Positions 1 to 8,457 of a stretch of 64,000 bases of DNA are shown piece by piece. The notes under the pieces were generated by a model, which ran no database searches, was not told where the DNA came from, and worked only from the letters and a program-made list of their open reading frames with translations. Position 1 is the first letter of the stretch. Each line of letters begins with the position of its first letter. Both the position numbers and the translations under genes were made by a program. The stretch comes from Polaribacter marinus (GTDB lineage: Bacteria; Bacteroidota; Bacteroidia; Flavobacteriales; Flavobacteriaceae), in NCBI RefSeq assembly GCF_022662535.1, contig NZ_JAKQYM010000005.1, forward strand, positions 181,164 to 245,163, written 5' to 3'.

Positions 1-2568
1 AGAAATAGCATTATTATCTAAATAGCTATCACCGGTTAGATTCACTGTTACAGCTAAATCAAAATTACCAATATCTAAAGTTTCATCTGGTAATGAAATA
101 GAAGTTGTTTCTAACGAAGCTATAGAGCCAGTCCAATTATAGGTGCTTTGTGCAACACCATTTAAAGAATAATCTATTGCTAAACTAGTAATCGTATTTA
201 TCCCTTCATTTTTTACTGTTAACATTGGTGCAACAACATCTCCACAATTAATTACTCCATCTAAATTAACAATGCTTTCTAGTTTTACGTCATTTGATTG
301 TAGTACTCTAGGTAAATCTGAAATAAAGACACCTCTACCAAAAGTTGCTGCATATATTTTTGAATCTAACTCATTTATTTCTAAATCTCTTACCGCAACG
401 TTTGGTAAATTATTATCAAATGTTTGCCATTCTGTTTCATTATCATTAATATAATACACTCCTAAAGCAGTTCCTAAATAAAGTGCATTTGTTCCACTTC
501 TTTTATGGAATTTTAATGTGAATTTTCCTTCAGAAGGAATGTTAGTACCAACGGTTTGAAATGTAGGACTTGCAGAATTGATATTATTAGAAACAAAAAC
601 ATTACCATTAGTTACTACCCACATTGTATTAGAATCAAATGGGCTTACTTCCATTCCGTTAATTGTTCCATTATTAAAAACAATACTACTAAATGTTAAA
701 CCAGCATCGTTTGTCCTGTATAACTGACTACCTTGAGCAAGAAATATATTAGAATCGTTGTTTGGATCTATTTCTAAGTGATCTAAATCTCCTGAAAAAC
801 CGAAAGAAGACGTTTGTACCCAACCAGTACTTTCTAGCTTATATAACTTACTATAACCTGCATATAATTTCCCTTTACTATCAGAAATTAAAGGAGTTAC
901 CCATTCTCCCCCACTATCTCCAGTACCTGTTTCTGCAGAAGGAGCAGCAATACCATTGTTTCTTGTTAAACCACCATCTGTAGAAGTATACAAACCTCCT
1001 CCGTATTGAATAAATCCATGGTATGTATTTGGTGAAGATCTATCTATTGCATTGTCCATTCCATCAGCACCATGATAAACATTCCATCTGTTGTTAGAAA
1101 AAGCATACCCTCCATTATCTTGTAACCCACCTACAACATTTCCTGAATTTTGAGCCGAAACAGATATTTTATAAAACTGACTAATTGCCATATTATTGGT
1201 TAAATCTGTAAAAGAAGCCCCATCATTTGTAGATTGATAAAAACCACCATCTGTACCAGCTAATAATTTACCTTGACTATATCTTAAAAAATGAATATCT
1301 CCATGTGTATATTTAGCATCAGTTGGTGCGTTCCAATAATTAACTTTGGTAAAATTATCTCCTCCACTTGTCGATTTCCAAATATTTAAGCAACCTACAA
1401 AAACAGTATTTTCATCTGTATCAGAAACACCTAAAGCTAAATCAAACCAAGCTTGTGTGCTTTCTAGTATATTATCTGTTTCTGCCATTTTAGTGAAACT
1501 TACTCCACTATTTGTAGATCTATACAGTCCATTAAATTCTCTCGTAGAACTATTTTTAGAACTCAACACATATACGTAGTTAGCATTAGCAGGAGTAACA
1601 TCTAAAACCAATCTTCCAGAACCTGTTAAAGTAGGTATAGAAACTGCACTAAATGACTGACCACTATCTGTAGATCTATATACTGTAGTAGGTGATGCAC
1701 AATACCAAGTAGTAGAGTCTCCTGGTTTCATTTTTAAATCTATAATATTTCCAGATCTAACTTGACTCCAGTTTGTTCCTCCATTGGTCGTTTTATACAC
1801 TCCTATGCTTGTAGCCACTAATAATGTTTGTGTATTATTTGGAAAAATATAAATTTCATTCATAGAATAATTACTAGCAAGAGGATTAATCGCAGCTGTA
1901 CTATTCCATGTCGCCCCACCATCTGTAGATTTCCAAACTCCAACCGAGTAAGAATCTGCAGCATCATCATCTCCTGTTGTGATGTATATTGTATCCGAAT
2001 CCGAAGGATCAATTGCTATTCCAGATACTCCAATTTGTGGTAAATGATCTACTAAAGGAGCCCAAGTGCTTCCTGCATCTATAGATTTCCATATTCCTCC
2101 GGCGGGTGCTCCAACATAATATATATTTGGATTATTTGGATCTATTGCAACAGTATTCACCCTACCTTGACCAGAAGACCAAGAAGCCGTGTTAGTATGA
2201 GAACTTGGCCCTAAAGATTGCCAATTACTAACATCTGCAGTTGTTCTACCTGTAATGCTGCTTTTTCTGTTGTTTTTTTTCTCCCAAGCATCCCATAAAT
2301 CTTTTGCTGGCTTAATTACACCTTTTTCGTCAGTATAAAAACTCCAATGGTATTTCCATCTTTCAAATGGTTTTAAACCACTTCCTTTTTTATTTCTATC
2401 AATTATTGCAAAAAAAGCTTCTGCAGATTTAGATATTTCTTCTAATGTTAAATTAGATACGCTCTTCCCATCTGCTTTGTCTTTTAATGTCCAAGGAGTA
2501 TTAATCTGAATTTGTGCTTGTGACACAAAAGAGACAAAGGCTAAAATAAAGGTTATTTTTTTTATCAT
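1..2568 (-). CDS. Secreted Asp-box (sortilin-like) beta-propeller protein, 3' part beyond window
   Basis: The frame is open from an ATG at 2568 to the left edge, giving 856 codons without a stop, so the C-terminus is missing. It opens with a signal peptide (MIKKITFILAFVSFVSQAQ). From about residue 120 it carries many Asp-box/BNR repeats of the S-x-D-x-G-x-T/S-W/F type (for example STDGGATW, TTNGGTNW, STNDGASF), the pattern of VPS10/sortilin-like propellers. From about residue 780 it looks like a CARDB-type immunoglobulin-like domain. Flavobacterial proteins of this build usually end in a type IX sorting domain, which would lie outside the window. Its ATG overlaps the stop of the upstream lipoprotein gene (ATGA), so they are co-transcribed. 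The substrate is unknown; it may be an adhesin or a glycan-active surface protein. Confidence 0.85.
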   Translation of the reverse strand, partial: MIKKITFILAFVSFVSQAQIQINTPWTLKDKADGKSVSNLTLEEISKSAEAFFAIIDRNKKGSGLKPFERWKYHWSFYTDEKGVIKPAKDLWDAWEKKNNRKSSITGRTTADVSNWQSLGPSSHTNTASWSSGQGRVNTVAIDPNNPNIYYVGAPAGGIWKSIDAGSTWAPLVDHLPQIGVSGIAIDPSDSDTIYITTGDDDAADSYSVGVWKSTDGGATWNSTAAINPLASNYSMNEIYIFPNNTQTLLVATSIGVYKTTNGGTNWSQVRSGNIIDLKMKPGDSTTWYCASPTTVYRSTDSGQSFSAVSIPTLTGSGRLVLDVTPANANYVYVLSSKNSSTREFNGLYRSTNSGVSFTKMAETDNILESTQAWFDLALGVSDTDENTVFVGCLNIWKSTSGGDNFTKVNYWNAPTDAKYTHGDIHFLRYSQGKLLAGTDGGFYQSTNDGASFTDLTNNMAISQFYKISVSAQNSGNVVGGLQDNGGYAFSNNRWNVYHGADGMDNAIDRSSPNTYHGFIQYGGGLYTSTDGGLTRNNGIAAPSAETGTGDSGGEWVTPLISDSKGKLYAGYSKLYKLESTGWVQTSSFGFSGDLDHLEIDPNNDSNIFLAQGSQLYRTNDAGLTFSSIVFNNGTINGMEVSPFDSNTMWVVTNGNVFVSNNINSASPTFQTVGTNIPSEGKFTLKFHKRSGTNALYLGTALGVYYINDNETEWQTFDNNLPNVAVRDLEINELDSKIYAATFGRGVFISDLPRVLQSNDVKLESIVNLDGVINCGDVVAPMLTVKNEGINTITSLAIDYSLNGVAQSTYNWTGSIASLETTSISLPDETLDIGNFDLAVTVNLTGDSYLDNNAIS

Positions 2569-3086
2569 TTCATTAAAGTATTTAAAAGTATTGAATCATT
2601 TTTTTTCTTAACTGCAATTACATCGTTTATATCATCATTAGGTATTGGAACTGATAGTACATAGTGTTTTATTTTCCATGTATCTTTATTTTTTTCTAGA
2701 ACACCAGAACCTCTACAAGTTCCCATCCAAGTATCTAAAAGTTCATCAAACCAAACAACTTCTTGTAACTTACTTACGTAAATATTACGTTTTAAAGTTT
2801 TAAAACTCCAAGCTTTTCCTTTCTCAAAATAAGGTTTGCTGAAATTTTGAAACTGTTTTTTAGTCCAATTTTCTGTGGCATCTGTGCCTATATATACAGA
2901 AATGCTATCCATTTTTTCAAAATAGCCATTAAAATCCGCATCTGCAGCAGCTTTGTGCCAATTGTTTAACAACAAATTTACATCAGATTTTATTAACGAA
3001 ATACTTTTACCGTTAGTTTTCTGTTTATTTTGACTACAATTAAACAGAAAAATTACAAAAATCGTTAAAAAACTATATTTTTTCAT
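2565..3086 (-). CDS. Small lipoprotein, possible NTF2/SnoaL-like fold
   Basis: This 173-residue protein begins with a lipoprotein signal (MKKYSFLTIFVIFLFNC, then SQ), so it should be lipidated on the Cys at residue 17. The mature part has the length and the aromatic/helix-then-sheet pattern of NTF2/SnoaL-like proteins (about 130 residues, first helix LLNNWHKAAADADFNGYF), but I see no catalytic residues I can name. It overlaps the preceding lipoprotein gene by 14 bp and the following propeller gene by 4 bp, so the three form one operon. The fold assignment is weak; conserved secreted protein of unknown function is the safe label. Confidence 0.75.
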   Translation of the reverse strand: MKKYSFLTIFVIFLFNCSQNKQKTNGKSISLIKSDVNLLLNNWHKAAADADFNGYFEKMDSISVYIGTDATENWTKKQFQNFSKPYFEKGKAWSFKTLKRNIYVSKLQEVVWFDELLDTWMGTCRGSGVLEKNKDTWKIKHYVLSVPIPNDDINDVIAVKKKNDSILLNTLMK

Positions 3087-3741
3087 TGCTTCTTTTATTA
3101 ATCTTAGAGAATTTTTTTCGCTTTAAAAGTTCCTCTTTTGAAGCATTTTTCTTTTTTAATATCTTTTCTTCTCTTTTTTTATCTATTGTTATTCTAGAAA
3201 TACTATCAATTTTTGTAGTATCTAAACCAATATAGTTTATGTTGATATCAATTTCGTCTTCAAAACGTTTTTTAGAAAATACTGCATTTATCTTAGAATT
3301 AACTGCAGAAAATGCACTTAATACTTTATCTGTTTGTTTTGTAATCTCTTCTGCTTTTATTGCAGGTATAAAAGTCATGTCTGCCAATCTTAAGGCTTCA
3401 TTATTTAAAATATCGATCCTTGTATTAAAAGAAGGAGTATCAAAAATTTCTGGTTTTGGATTCTCTTTTAAATTCATAACAAGATCTCTTAACTCTAAAG
3501 CATTACTTAAAGCTTCATTGTCAGAAGTTTTTTTGAACCTATCAAAAAACCGATATAAGGTGGTATACTCTTCCCAACTTTCTGTTTCTTTTTTAAATGC
3601 AGGAAGAACTTCCTCTATAGGTTTATAATTTCTAATAATACTTAGTTCTGATTTTTTTTCAACACCATTAACTTCTTTTTCTTGTTCTTTTACACAAGAA
3701 AAAATAAGCAACACACTAAGAAGAAATAATAGTTTTTTCAA
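3073..3741 (-). CDS. Hypothetical lipoprotein
   Basis: This 222-residue protein has a lipoprotein signal (LLIFSC, Cys at residue 16) followed by a largely helical, charged body. The last 40 residues are very rich in Lys, Arg and Glu. I do not recognise the family. It is the first gene of a three-gene minus-strand operon with a second lipoprotein and a secreted Asp-box protein, so a role at the cell surface with those partners is an inference. The region before it (3742-3913) is AT-rich and shows no clear -7 box on this strand. Confidence 0.75.
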   Translation of the reverse strand: MKKLLFLLSVLLIFSCVKEQEKEVNGVEKKSELSIIRNYKPIEEVLPAFKKETESWEEYTTLYRFFDRFKKTSDNEALSNALELRDLVMNLKENPKPEIFDTPSFNTRIDILNNEALRLADMTFIPAIKAEEITKQTDKVLSAFSAVNSKINAVFSKKRFEDEIDININYIGLDTTKIDSISRITIDKKREEKILKKKNASKEELLKRKKFSKINKRSNEKI

Positions 3742-3879
3742 AATAAAATTTTAAGTGGATAAAAATAAGCATTTTATATTCATCTGTAATTTGATTTCAC
3801 AAAAAAAACCGATTTATCTCCATGTTTTTTTATTGAATAATTATTTTAATCAATTTAATTTACGAATACTTAAATTAAG

Positions 3880-3887
3880 TAACTTTG
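3880..3887 (+). promoter_or_regulatory. -7 box TAACTTTG upstream of tdh
   Basis: TAACTTTG matches the Bacteroidota -7 consensus TAnnTTTG and lies 26 bp before the ATG of the threonine dehydrogenase gene. No TTG is seen at the expected -33 spacing. Confidence 0.5.
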
Positions 3888-3913
3888 TTTTTATTAAAAA
3901 CTTATTTTTATAA

Positions 3914-4873
3914 ATGAATACTACTATTTTAGTCTTAGGTGCAAGTGGGCAAATAGGTACAGAGCTTACTCAAAAATTACGCCTTATATATAAAAACAAT
4001 AATGTAATTGCTTCTGATATTAGAGAAGGAAATGAAGAAATGATGTCTTCGGGGCCTTTTGAAATTATAGATGCAACAGACAAGGAAACTATTTTAAAAA
4101 TTGTTAAAAAATATAATGTTACCCAAGTTTATTTATTAGCGGCAATGTTATCTGCTACAGCAGAAAAATTTCCACAAAAAGCATGGGACTTAAACATGAC
4201 CTCTTTATTAAGTGTTTTAGACTTAGCAAAAGAAAAACATATTAAACAAGTTTACTGGCCTAGTTCTATTGCTGTATTTGGACCTACAACTCCCAAGAAC
4301 AATACACCGCAAAAAACGATTATGGAACCTACTACGGTTTACGGAATTAGTAAAATTTCTGGCGAGTTTTGGTGTAATTACTACCACGAAAAATTTGGTG
4401 TAGATGTAAGAAGTTTACGTTATCCTGGTATTATCTCTTGGAAAACAAAACCAGGAGGAGGTACAACGGATTACGCTGTTGATATTTATTTTAAAGCTGT
4501 TAAAGATAAAAATTACGAATGCTTTTTATCTGAAAACACACGTTTACCAATGATGTATATGAATGATGCTGTTGAAGCAACTATTCGTTTAATGCAAGCT
4601 AAACCAGAAGACGTTAAAATTAGAACATCTTATAATTTAGCTGCTATAGATTTTACACCAAAAGAGATTGCTTTAGAAATACAAAAACACATTCCAGATT
4701 TTACAATTTCTTACAAATCAGATTTTAGACAAAAAATAGCCGATAGTTGGCCACAATCTATTGATGACTCAGAAGCTAGAAAAGACTGGAACTGGCAACA
4801 TCAATTTAATTTAGAGTCTATGACAAAAGACATTTTAAAAAGTCTGAACAAACCACAAGAAGAGACCGTGTAA
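3914..4873 (+). CDS. tdh: SDR-type L-threonine 3-dehydrogenase
   Basis: A 319-residue NAD-dependent short-chain dehydrogenase of the extended, GalE-like type. It shows the N-terminal nucleotide-binding motif GASGQIG (residues 9-15), the catalytic SS pair at 117-118 and YxxxK at Tyr143/Lys147. The start (MNTTILVLGASGQIG), the segment RYPGIISWKTKPGGGTTDYAVDI and the full length match the GalE-like threonine dehydrogenases known from flavobacteria. These oxidise L-threonine to 2-amino-3-oxobutyrate, which then goes to glycine and acetyl-CoA. It has its own -7 box and is followed after 48 bp by a thioredoxin-like gene. Another epimerase specificity is possible but less likely. Confidence 0.88.
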   Translation: MNTTILVLGASGQIGTELTQKLRLIYKNNNVIASDIREGNEEMMSSGPFEIIDATDKETILKIVKKYNVTQVYLLAAMLSATAEKFPQKAWDLNMTSLLSVLDLAKEKHIKQVYWPSSIAVFGPTTPKNNTPQKTIMEPTTVYGISKISGEFWCNYYHEKFGVDVRSLRYPGIISWKTKPGGGTTDYAVDIYFKAVKDKNYECFLSENTRLPMMYMNDAVEATIRLMQAKPEDVKIRTSYNLAAIDFTPKEIALEIQKHIPDFTISYKSDFRQKIADSWPQSIDDSEARKDWNWQHQFNLESMTKDILKSLNKPQEETV

Positions 4874-4921
4874 GTTTCATTTTATTATTCGTCTAAAAAT
4901 TAAAGTTTAGCAACAATTATT

Positions 4922-5533
4922 ATGAAAAACATTATTGAAAAAAGTTTAGAAAACACACTTTCGTATCAAGCTTACAAAGATTTGATTAAAAATTTACTTG
5001 CAGAAGGTAAAGCTACAGGACCCAATCAATCTGAAGTATTAACAAATTATAGTTTGTTAAACGACCGTAGAATGAAACGATTGGATAAAACTATAAAAAT
5101 TTCTGAAGAAACCTCAAAAGAGATTCAATCTATAAAAGAGCCACAAATATGGTTAGTACTTACAGAAGGTTGGTGTGGAGATGCTGCACAAAACTTGCCT
5201 GTAATTCATAAAATGGCTGCACTAAATGAAAATATTGAATTAAAAATAGTTTTGAGAGATGAAAATCTAGATTTAATGGATTCTTTTTTAACAAACGGAG
5301 GAAGAGCAATTCCAAAATTAATTGCTCTAGATAACAATAATAATGTTATCAATTCTTGGGGCCCAAGACCAACGGTTGCCACAAAAATGGTAGCCGATTA
5401 CAAAGCAGAACACGGTAGCTTAGATCCACAATTTAAAGAAGATTTACAAGTTTGGTATAATAAAGACAAAGGACAAAGTGTACAAGATGATTTTATAAAA
5501 CTTCTAAAAAAGAAAACACTTAAAGAAGCCTAA
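4922..5533 (+). CDS. Thioredoxin-family protein with a single active-site cysteine
   Basis: A 203-residue cytoplasmic protein without signal peptide. The centre has a thioredoxin fold: a WCGDAAQ motif (Trp84, Cys85) on the usual strand-helix turn and the cis-Pro loop AIPKLIAL. The second active-site cysteine is missing (CGDA instead of CxxC), as in the thioredoxin_9 family of Bacillota and Bacteroidota, so classic dithiol exchange is unlikely; a monothiol redox or chaperone role is possible. It sits behind tdh and ends before a strong terminator that also carries the promoter of the next gene. Confidence 0.82.
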   Translation: MKNIIEKSLENTLSYQAYKDLIKNLLAEGKATGPNQSEVLTNYSLLNDRRMKRLDKTIKISEETSKEIQSIKEPQIWLVLTEGWCGDAAQNLPVIHKMAALNENIELKIVLRDENLDLMDSFLTNGGRAIPKLIALDNNNNVINSWGPRPTVATKMVADYKAEHGSLDPQFKEDLQVWYNKDKGQSVQDDFIKLLKKKTLKEA

Positions 5534-5547
5534 AAACAAAAACGTTT

Positions 5548-5583
5548 AAAAACCGCAAACTGAATTCTAATTTGCGGTTTTTC
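5548..5583 (+). terminator. Intrinsic terminator of the thioredoxin-like gene
   Basis: A 12-bp perfect stem (AAAAACCGCAAA / TTTGCGGTTTTT) with an 11-nt loop ends in a T run, 15 bp after the stop codon. Its right arm contains the TTG of the next promoter. Confidence 0.85.
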
Positions 5584-5598
5584 TTTTAACTATCTTTG
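5572..5598 (+). promoter_or_regulatory. Promoter TTG-N16-TATCTTTG
   Basis: TTG at 5572-5574 and TATCTTTG at 5591-5598 fit the Bacteroidota consensus (TTG, 17-23 bp, TAnnTTTG) with one base less spacing. The start point would fall near 5604, which excludes the TTG codon at 5596 as start of the following gene and supports the ATG at 5617. Confidence 0.65.
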
Positions 5599-5616
5599 CA
5601 CAATCAAAATATAAAA

Positions 5617-6099
5617 ATGTTTGTAGATTATAGCTTAATTCCTGATGACGCCAAAGTATGGATTTACCCTTCTAGCAGAAAATTTTATCCAAATGAAGTA
5701 GGTGAAGTAGAACAAAAGGTAAAAACTTTTGTAGAAAACTGGAAATCTAATGATGAAGCATTTAAAGCGTCTTTTCAATTTTTATATAATAGATTTATAA
5801 TTCTGTATGCAGATGACATTACAACTCCACTTAAAAACACAGATATAGATACTTCTGTTTCATTTATTTTAAACCTTCAACAAGAATATAATGTTGAGTT
5901 ATTAGATAAAATGAATGTATGTTTTAAACAAGGTGAGTTTGTACAGTACAAAGAGTTAAAAGATTTTAAAAAACTACTTAAAAACAAAGCTGTAACTGCA
6001 AAAACAATCATTTTTGATAATTTAATTACAACAAAACACGATTTTGATAATTTCTGGGAAGTTGCAATTGAGGATTCTTGGTATAGTAGATTTTTATAA
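5617..6099 (+). CDS. Conserved hypothetical protein, 160 aa
   Basis: No family function recognised. The protein is soluble, with no signal peptide or membrane segment, and starts MFVDYSLIPDDAKVWIYPSSRKF. It has a conserved-looking core of alternating helices and short strands and a C-terminal WEVAIEDSWYSRFL. Homologues in flavobacteria have, to my knowledge, sometimes been labelled 'ABC transporter ATPase', but no Walker A or ABC signature is present, so that label should not be used. I chose ATG 5617 rather than an upstream TTG at 5596 because that TTG is part of the -7 promoter box. It is monocistronic; a barrel gene on the other strand converges on it. Confidence 0.75.
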   Translation: MFVDYSLIPDDAKVWIYPSSRKFYPNEVGEVEQKVKTFVENWKSNDEAFKASFQFLYNRFIILYADDITTPLKNTDIDTSVSFILNLQQEYNVELLDKMNVCFKQGEFVQYKELKDFKKLLKNKAVTAKTIIFDNLITTKHDFDNFWEVAIEDSWYSRFL

Positions 6100-6129
6100 A
6101 ATTTAGGTTTTTAATCTACTCTATCTAGG

Positions 6130-6663
6130 TTAAAAAAAAGAAAAACCAACGCCAAATGAAAAACTATCTAATCGATTGTTTTTAAAACCATGAATTCCTT
6201 TTCTATGGAAATCAATCCTTATAATAGTATTCCATCTTTTTTCACCAGCAATTTGAGTTCCAATACCAAATCCATAATAGTTTCCATCGGCATATTTAGA
6301 TGATGGTCTCCACATTTTCCCGTAACTCATTTCAACAAAAAAAGTATCTAAAGCATCTTCAGTTATATTGTATTTGACCGTACCATATGTTGGAAAAGCA
6401 CTTACTGCATAGTTCCAATGATAATCGAACCCAACATTAAAACTTATAGCTATTCTTTTTTGAAATTCGTAGCCAAAGCCCGTTCTTAAAAACAATGCTG
6501 CTGGAGAAAAGAAAGGTTCATCATCTCCAAAAGCCTCATCAAATTCATTTCTGGCTAATGTAAAATTTAGTGAGGATGTAAAAAACGATTTTATATCTTT
6601 TTCTTGAGAAGTAACCTTTAACGAACTAAAAGCGATCAATACTAAAAGAAGTAATTTTTTCAT
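6130..6663 (-). CDS. Secreted outer-membrane beta-barrel-like protein
   Basis: A 177-residue protein with a signal peptide (MKKLLLLVLIAFSSLKVTSQ). It has alternating aromatic/polar strands typical of small outer-membrane barrels (RTGFGYEFQKRIAISFNVGFDYHW, YYGFGIGTQIAGEKRW) and ends in SFGVGFSFF with a terminal Phe, as expected for barrel insertion. Function unknown. It lies 35 bp after truB on the same strand and may be transcribed with the truB-uppP-ftsX run. Confidence 0.75.
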   Translation of the reverse strand: MKKLLLLVLIAFSSLKVTSQEKDIKSFFTSSLNFTLARNEFDEAFGDDEPFFSPAALFLRTGFGYEFQKRIAISFNVGFDYHWNYAVSAFPTYGTVKYNITEDALDTFFVEMSYGKMWRPSSKYADGNYYGFGIGTQIAGEKRWNTIIRIDFHRKGIHGFKNNRLDSFSFGVGFSFF

Positions 6664-6698
6664 AAAATAAATTTAGACTCCCTCCTTTAAAACAAAAA

Positions 6699-7391
6699 CT
6701 ATTCCACTTCTAAGTTTTCTATAAATTCTTCTATCAAACTTGCTTTTTCAACAGAAAAATCCCCAATTTTGGTACGTCTTAATACTGATAAATGTGCTCC
6801 CGAATTTAAAGCTTCACCAAAATCAAAAGCTAAAGAACGAATGTAAGTTCCTTTACTACAAATCACTCTAAAATCAACTTTAGGTAAATCAACTTTAGTA
6901 ATTTCGAATTCCGAAATAGAAACTGTTCTAGATTTAATTTCTGTAGTTTCACCTTTTCTAGCCAATTCATACAAGCGTTTTCCATCTTTTTTAATTGCTG
7001 AAAAAATAGGTGGTTTTTGTTGAATATCGCCAACAAACTGTTTTGTAGTTTCTTGCAACAACTGTTCGGTAATATGTTCTGTTGAAAATGTTTTATCTAT
7101 TTCAGTTTCCAGGTCATAACTTGGTGTTGTTGCTCCAATTGTAAACGTACCTGTATATTCTTTTACTTGCCCTTGATAGATATTGATTTCTTTTGTTTGT
7201 TTCCCTGTACAAATAATTAACAAACCTGTAGCTAACGGATCTAAAGTTCCTGCATGCCCCACTTTAATCTTCTTAATACCGAAACGTTGTTTGATATGCC
7301 AACGCAATTTATTTACAACCTGAAAAGAAGTCCAATTCAAAGGTTTATCAATCAATAAAACTTGACCATTTTTAAAGTTTTCTTCTGTCAT
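6699..7391 (-). CDS. truB: tRNA pseudouridine(55) synthase TruB
   Basis: This enzyme isomerises U55 of the tRNA T-loop to pseudouridine. The 230-residue protein shows the family signature GHAGTLDPLATGLL with the catalytic Asp at residue 51, the KPLNWTSF start region, the tRNA-binding YELARKGE segment and the RSLAFDFGEAL motif. It is short because the C-terminal PUA domain of the E. coli enzyme is absent or minimal, as in many Bacteroidota. It lies 8 bp behind uppP in a minus-strand operon. Confidence 0.95.
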   Translation of the reverse strand: MTEENFKNGQVLLIDKPLNWTSFQVVNKLRWHIKQRFGIKKIKVGHAGTLDPLATGLLIICTGKQTKEINIYQGQVKEYTGTFTIGATTPSYDLETEIDKTFSTEHITEQLLQETTKQFVGDIQQKPPIFSAIKKDGKRLYELARKGETTEIKSRTVSISEFEITKVDLPKVDFRVICSKGTYIRSLAFDFGEALNSGAHLSVLRRTKIGDFSVEKASLIEEFIENLEVE

Positions 7392-7399
7392 TAATAAAA

Positions 7400-8209
7400 T
7401 TAAATAGTTAATTTATAAATGAAAAAGTGAATAATTAGAAGAGAAATTCCTAAGACAATTCTATAATAACCAAAGATTTTAAATCCTTTTTTACTTAAAT
7501 AATCTATAAAAGATTTTATAGCAATTAATGCAACTACAAAAGCAATAATATTACCAATTATTAGATAATTTACCTGGCTTGAAGAAAGCTCGAAGCCTGC
7601 TTTGTAGTACTTATAAATTTTGTAGGCAGTTGCCCCTAACATTGTTGGTACTGCTAAGAAAAATGAAAACTCTGCTGCCGTTTTTCTATTGATTTTTTGT
7701 GTCATTCCTCCAACAATACTTGCGCCACTTCTAGAAGTACCCGGAATCATTGCTAAACATTGAAAAAATCCAATTTTTAAAGCCGTCATATAACTTATTT
7801 CTGTATGTGCTGTTGGGTTATTTTCATCGTACACTTCGTTTGCTTTAAACCAATCATCTACTTTTAGAAGGATAAAACCACCAATTATTAACGAGATGGC
7901 AACCGTAACTGGACTTTCTAACAAACTATCTATAATATCGTTTAATAATAAACCTAGAACTACAGCAGGAATAAATGCAACTAATAGTTTAAAATAAAAA
8001 TCAATACTTTGAAAAAATCGTTTCCAATACAAGACTACAACAGATAAAATTGCCCCTAATTGAATTACAATGGTAAAAAGTTTGGTAAAGTCGTCTGTAG
8101 CTATTTTCATAAAAGACGATGCAATAATCATATGACCCGTTGATGATACAGGTAAATATTCTGTAATTCCCTCTATTACAGCTAATATAATAGTTTCTAT
8201 TAAATTCAT
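7400..8209 (-). CDS. uppP: Undecaprenyl-diphosphatase UppP (BacA family)
   Basis: An integral membrane enzyme that dephosphorylates undecaprenyl pyrophosphate to recycle the carrier lipid for peptidoglycan and O-antigen. The 269 residues give about eight membrane segments. The two catalytic signatures are present: [14 protein letters not shown] (Glu13, Glu17, PVSSTGH at 20-26) and PGTSRSG with Arg160. It starts 1 bp after the stop of the DUF3098 gene and is followed by truB, so translation is probably coupled. Confidence 0.96.
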   Translation of the reverse strand: MNLIETIILAVIEGITEYLPVSSTGHMIIASSFMKIATDDFTKLFTIVIQLGAILSVVVLYWKRFFQSIDFYFKLLVAFIPAVVLGLLLNDIIDSLLESPVTVAISLIIGGFILLKVDDWFKANEVYDENNPTAHTEISYMTALKIGFFQCLAMIPGTSRSGASIVGGMTQKINRKTAAEFSFFLAVPTMLGATAYKIYKYYKAGFELSSSQVNYLIIGNIIAFVVALIAIKSFIDYLSKKGFKIFGYYRIVLGISLLIIHFFIYKLTI

Positions 8210-8210
8210 A

Positions 8211-8453
8211 TTACTTTTTAGGATTTACTAAAATAGCGTAGATTTCAATTCCTAAACCAATAATTACTAAGGTAGGAGCTAAACGAATTCGTTGCCAATT
8301 ATAAATTTCATCATTAAAAACCGCAGGATCATCACTACCTCCACCTGCCATAAAAATAAAGCCAAGTGCTATAAAGACAATTCCTACAAGCATAATAATA
8401 TAGTTTTTTTTACCAAATAAAAATTCTGGTTTTTCTGTGTTTTCGTTTGCCAT
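8211..8453 (-). CDS. DUF3098 family small membrane protein
   Basis: An 80-residue protein with two membrane helices ([21 protein letters not shown] and [20 protein letters not shown]) separated by a short loop with [17 protein letters not shown]. This matches the DUF3098 family of Bacteroidota, which is commonly found between ftsX and uppP, as here. Function unknown; the position suggests a link to cell division or envelope synthesis. The spacings to its neighbours are 4 and 1 bp. Confidence 0.85.
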   Translation of the reverse strand: MANENTEKPEFLFGKKNYIIMLVGIVFIALGFIFMAGGGSDDPAVFNDEIYNWQRIRLAPTLVIIGLGIEIYAILVNPKK

Positions 8454-8457
8454 AATC

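Noticed and set aside
3239..3628. Plus-strand 129-codon frame opposite a lipoprotein gene
   Set aside because: It lies wholly inside the better-supported minus-strand lipoprotein gene, lacks a promoter and resembles no family.
5596..5616. TTG start codon for the 160-aa hypothetical
   Set aside because: The TTG is part of the -7 box TATCTTTG, and the transcript would start after it.
5617..6099. Name 'ABC transporter ATPase' for the hypothetical protein
   Set aside because: There is no Walker A, ABC signature or Walker B motif.
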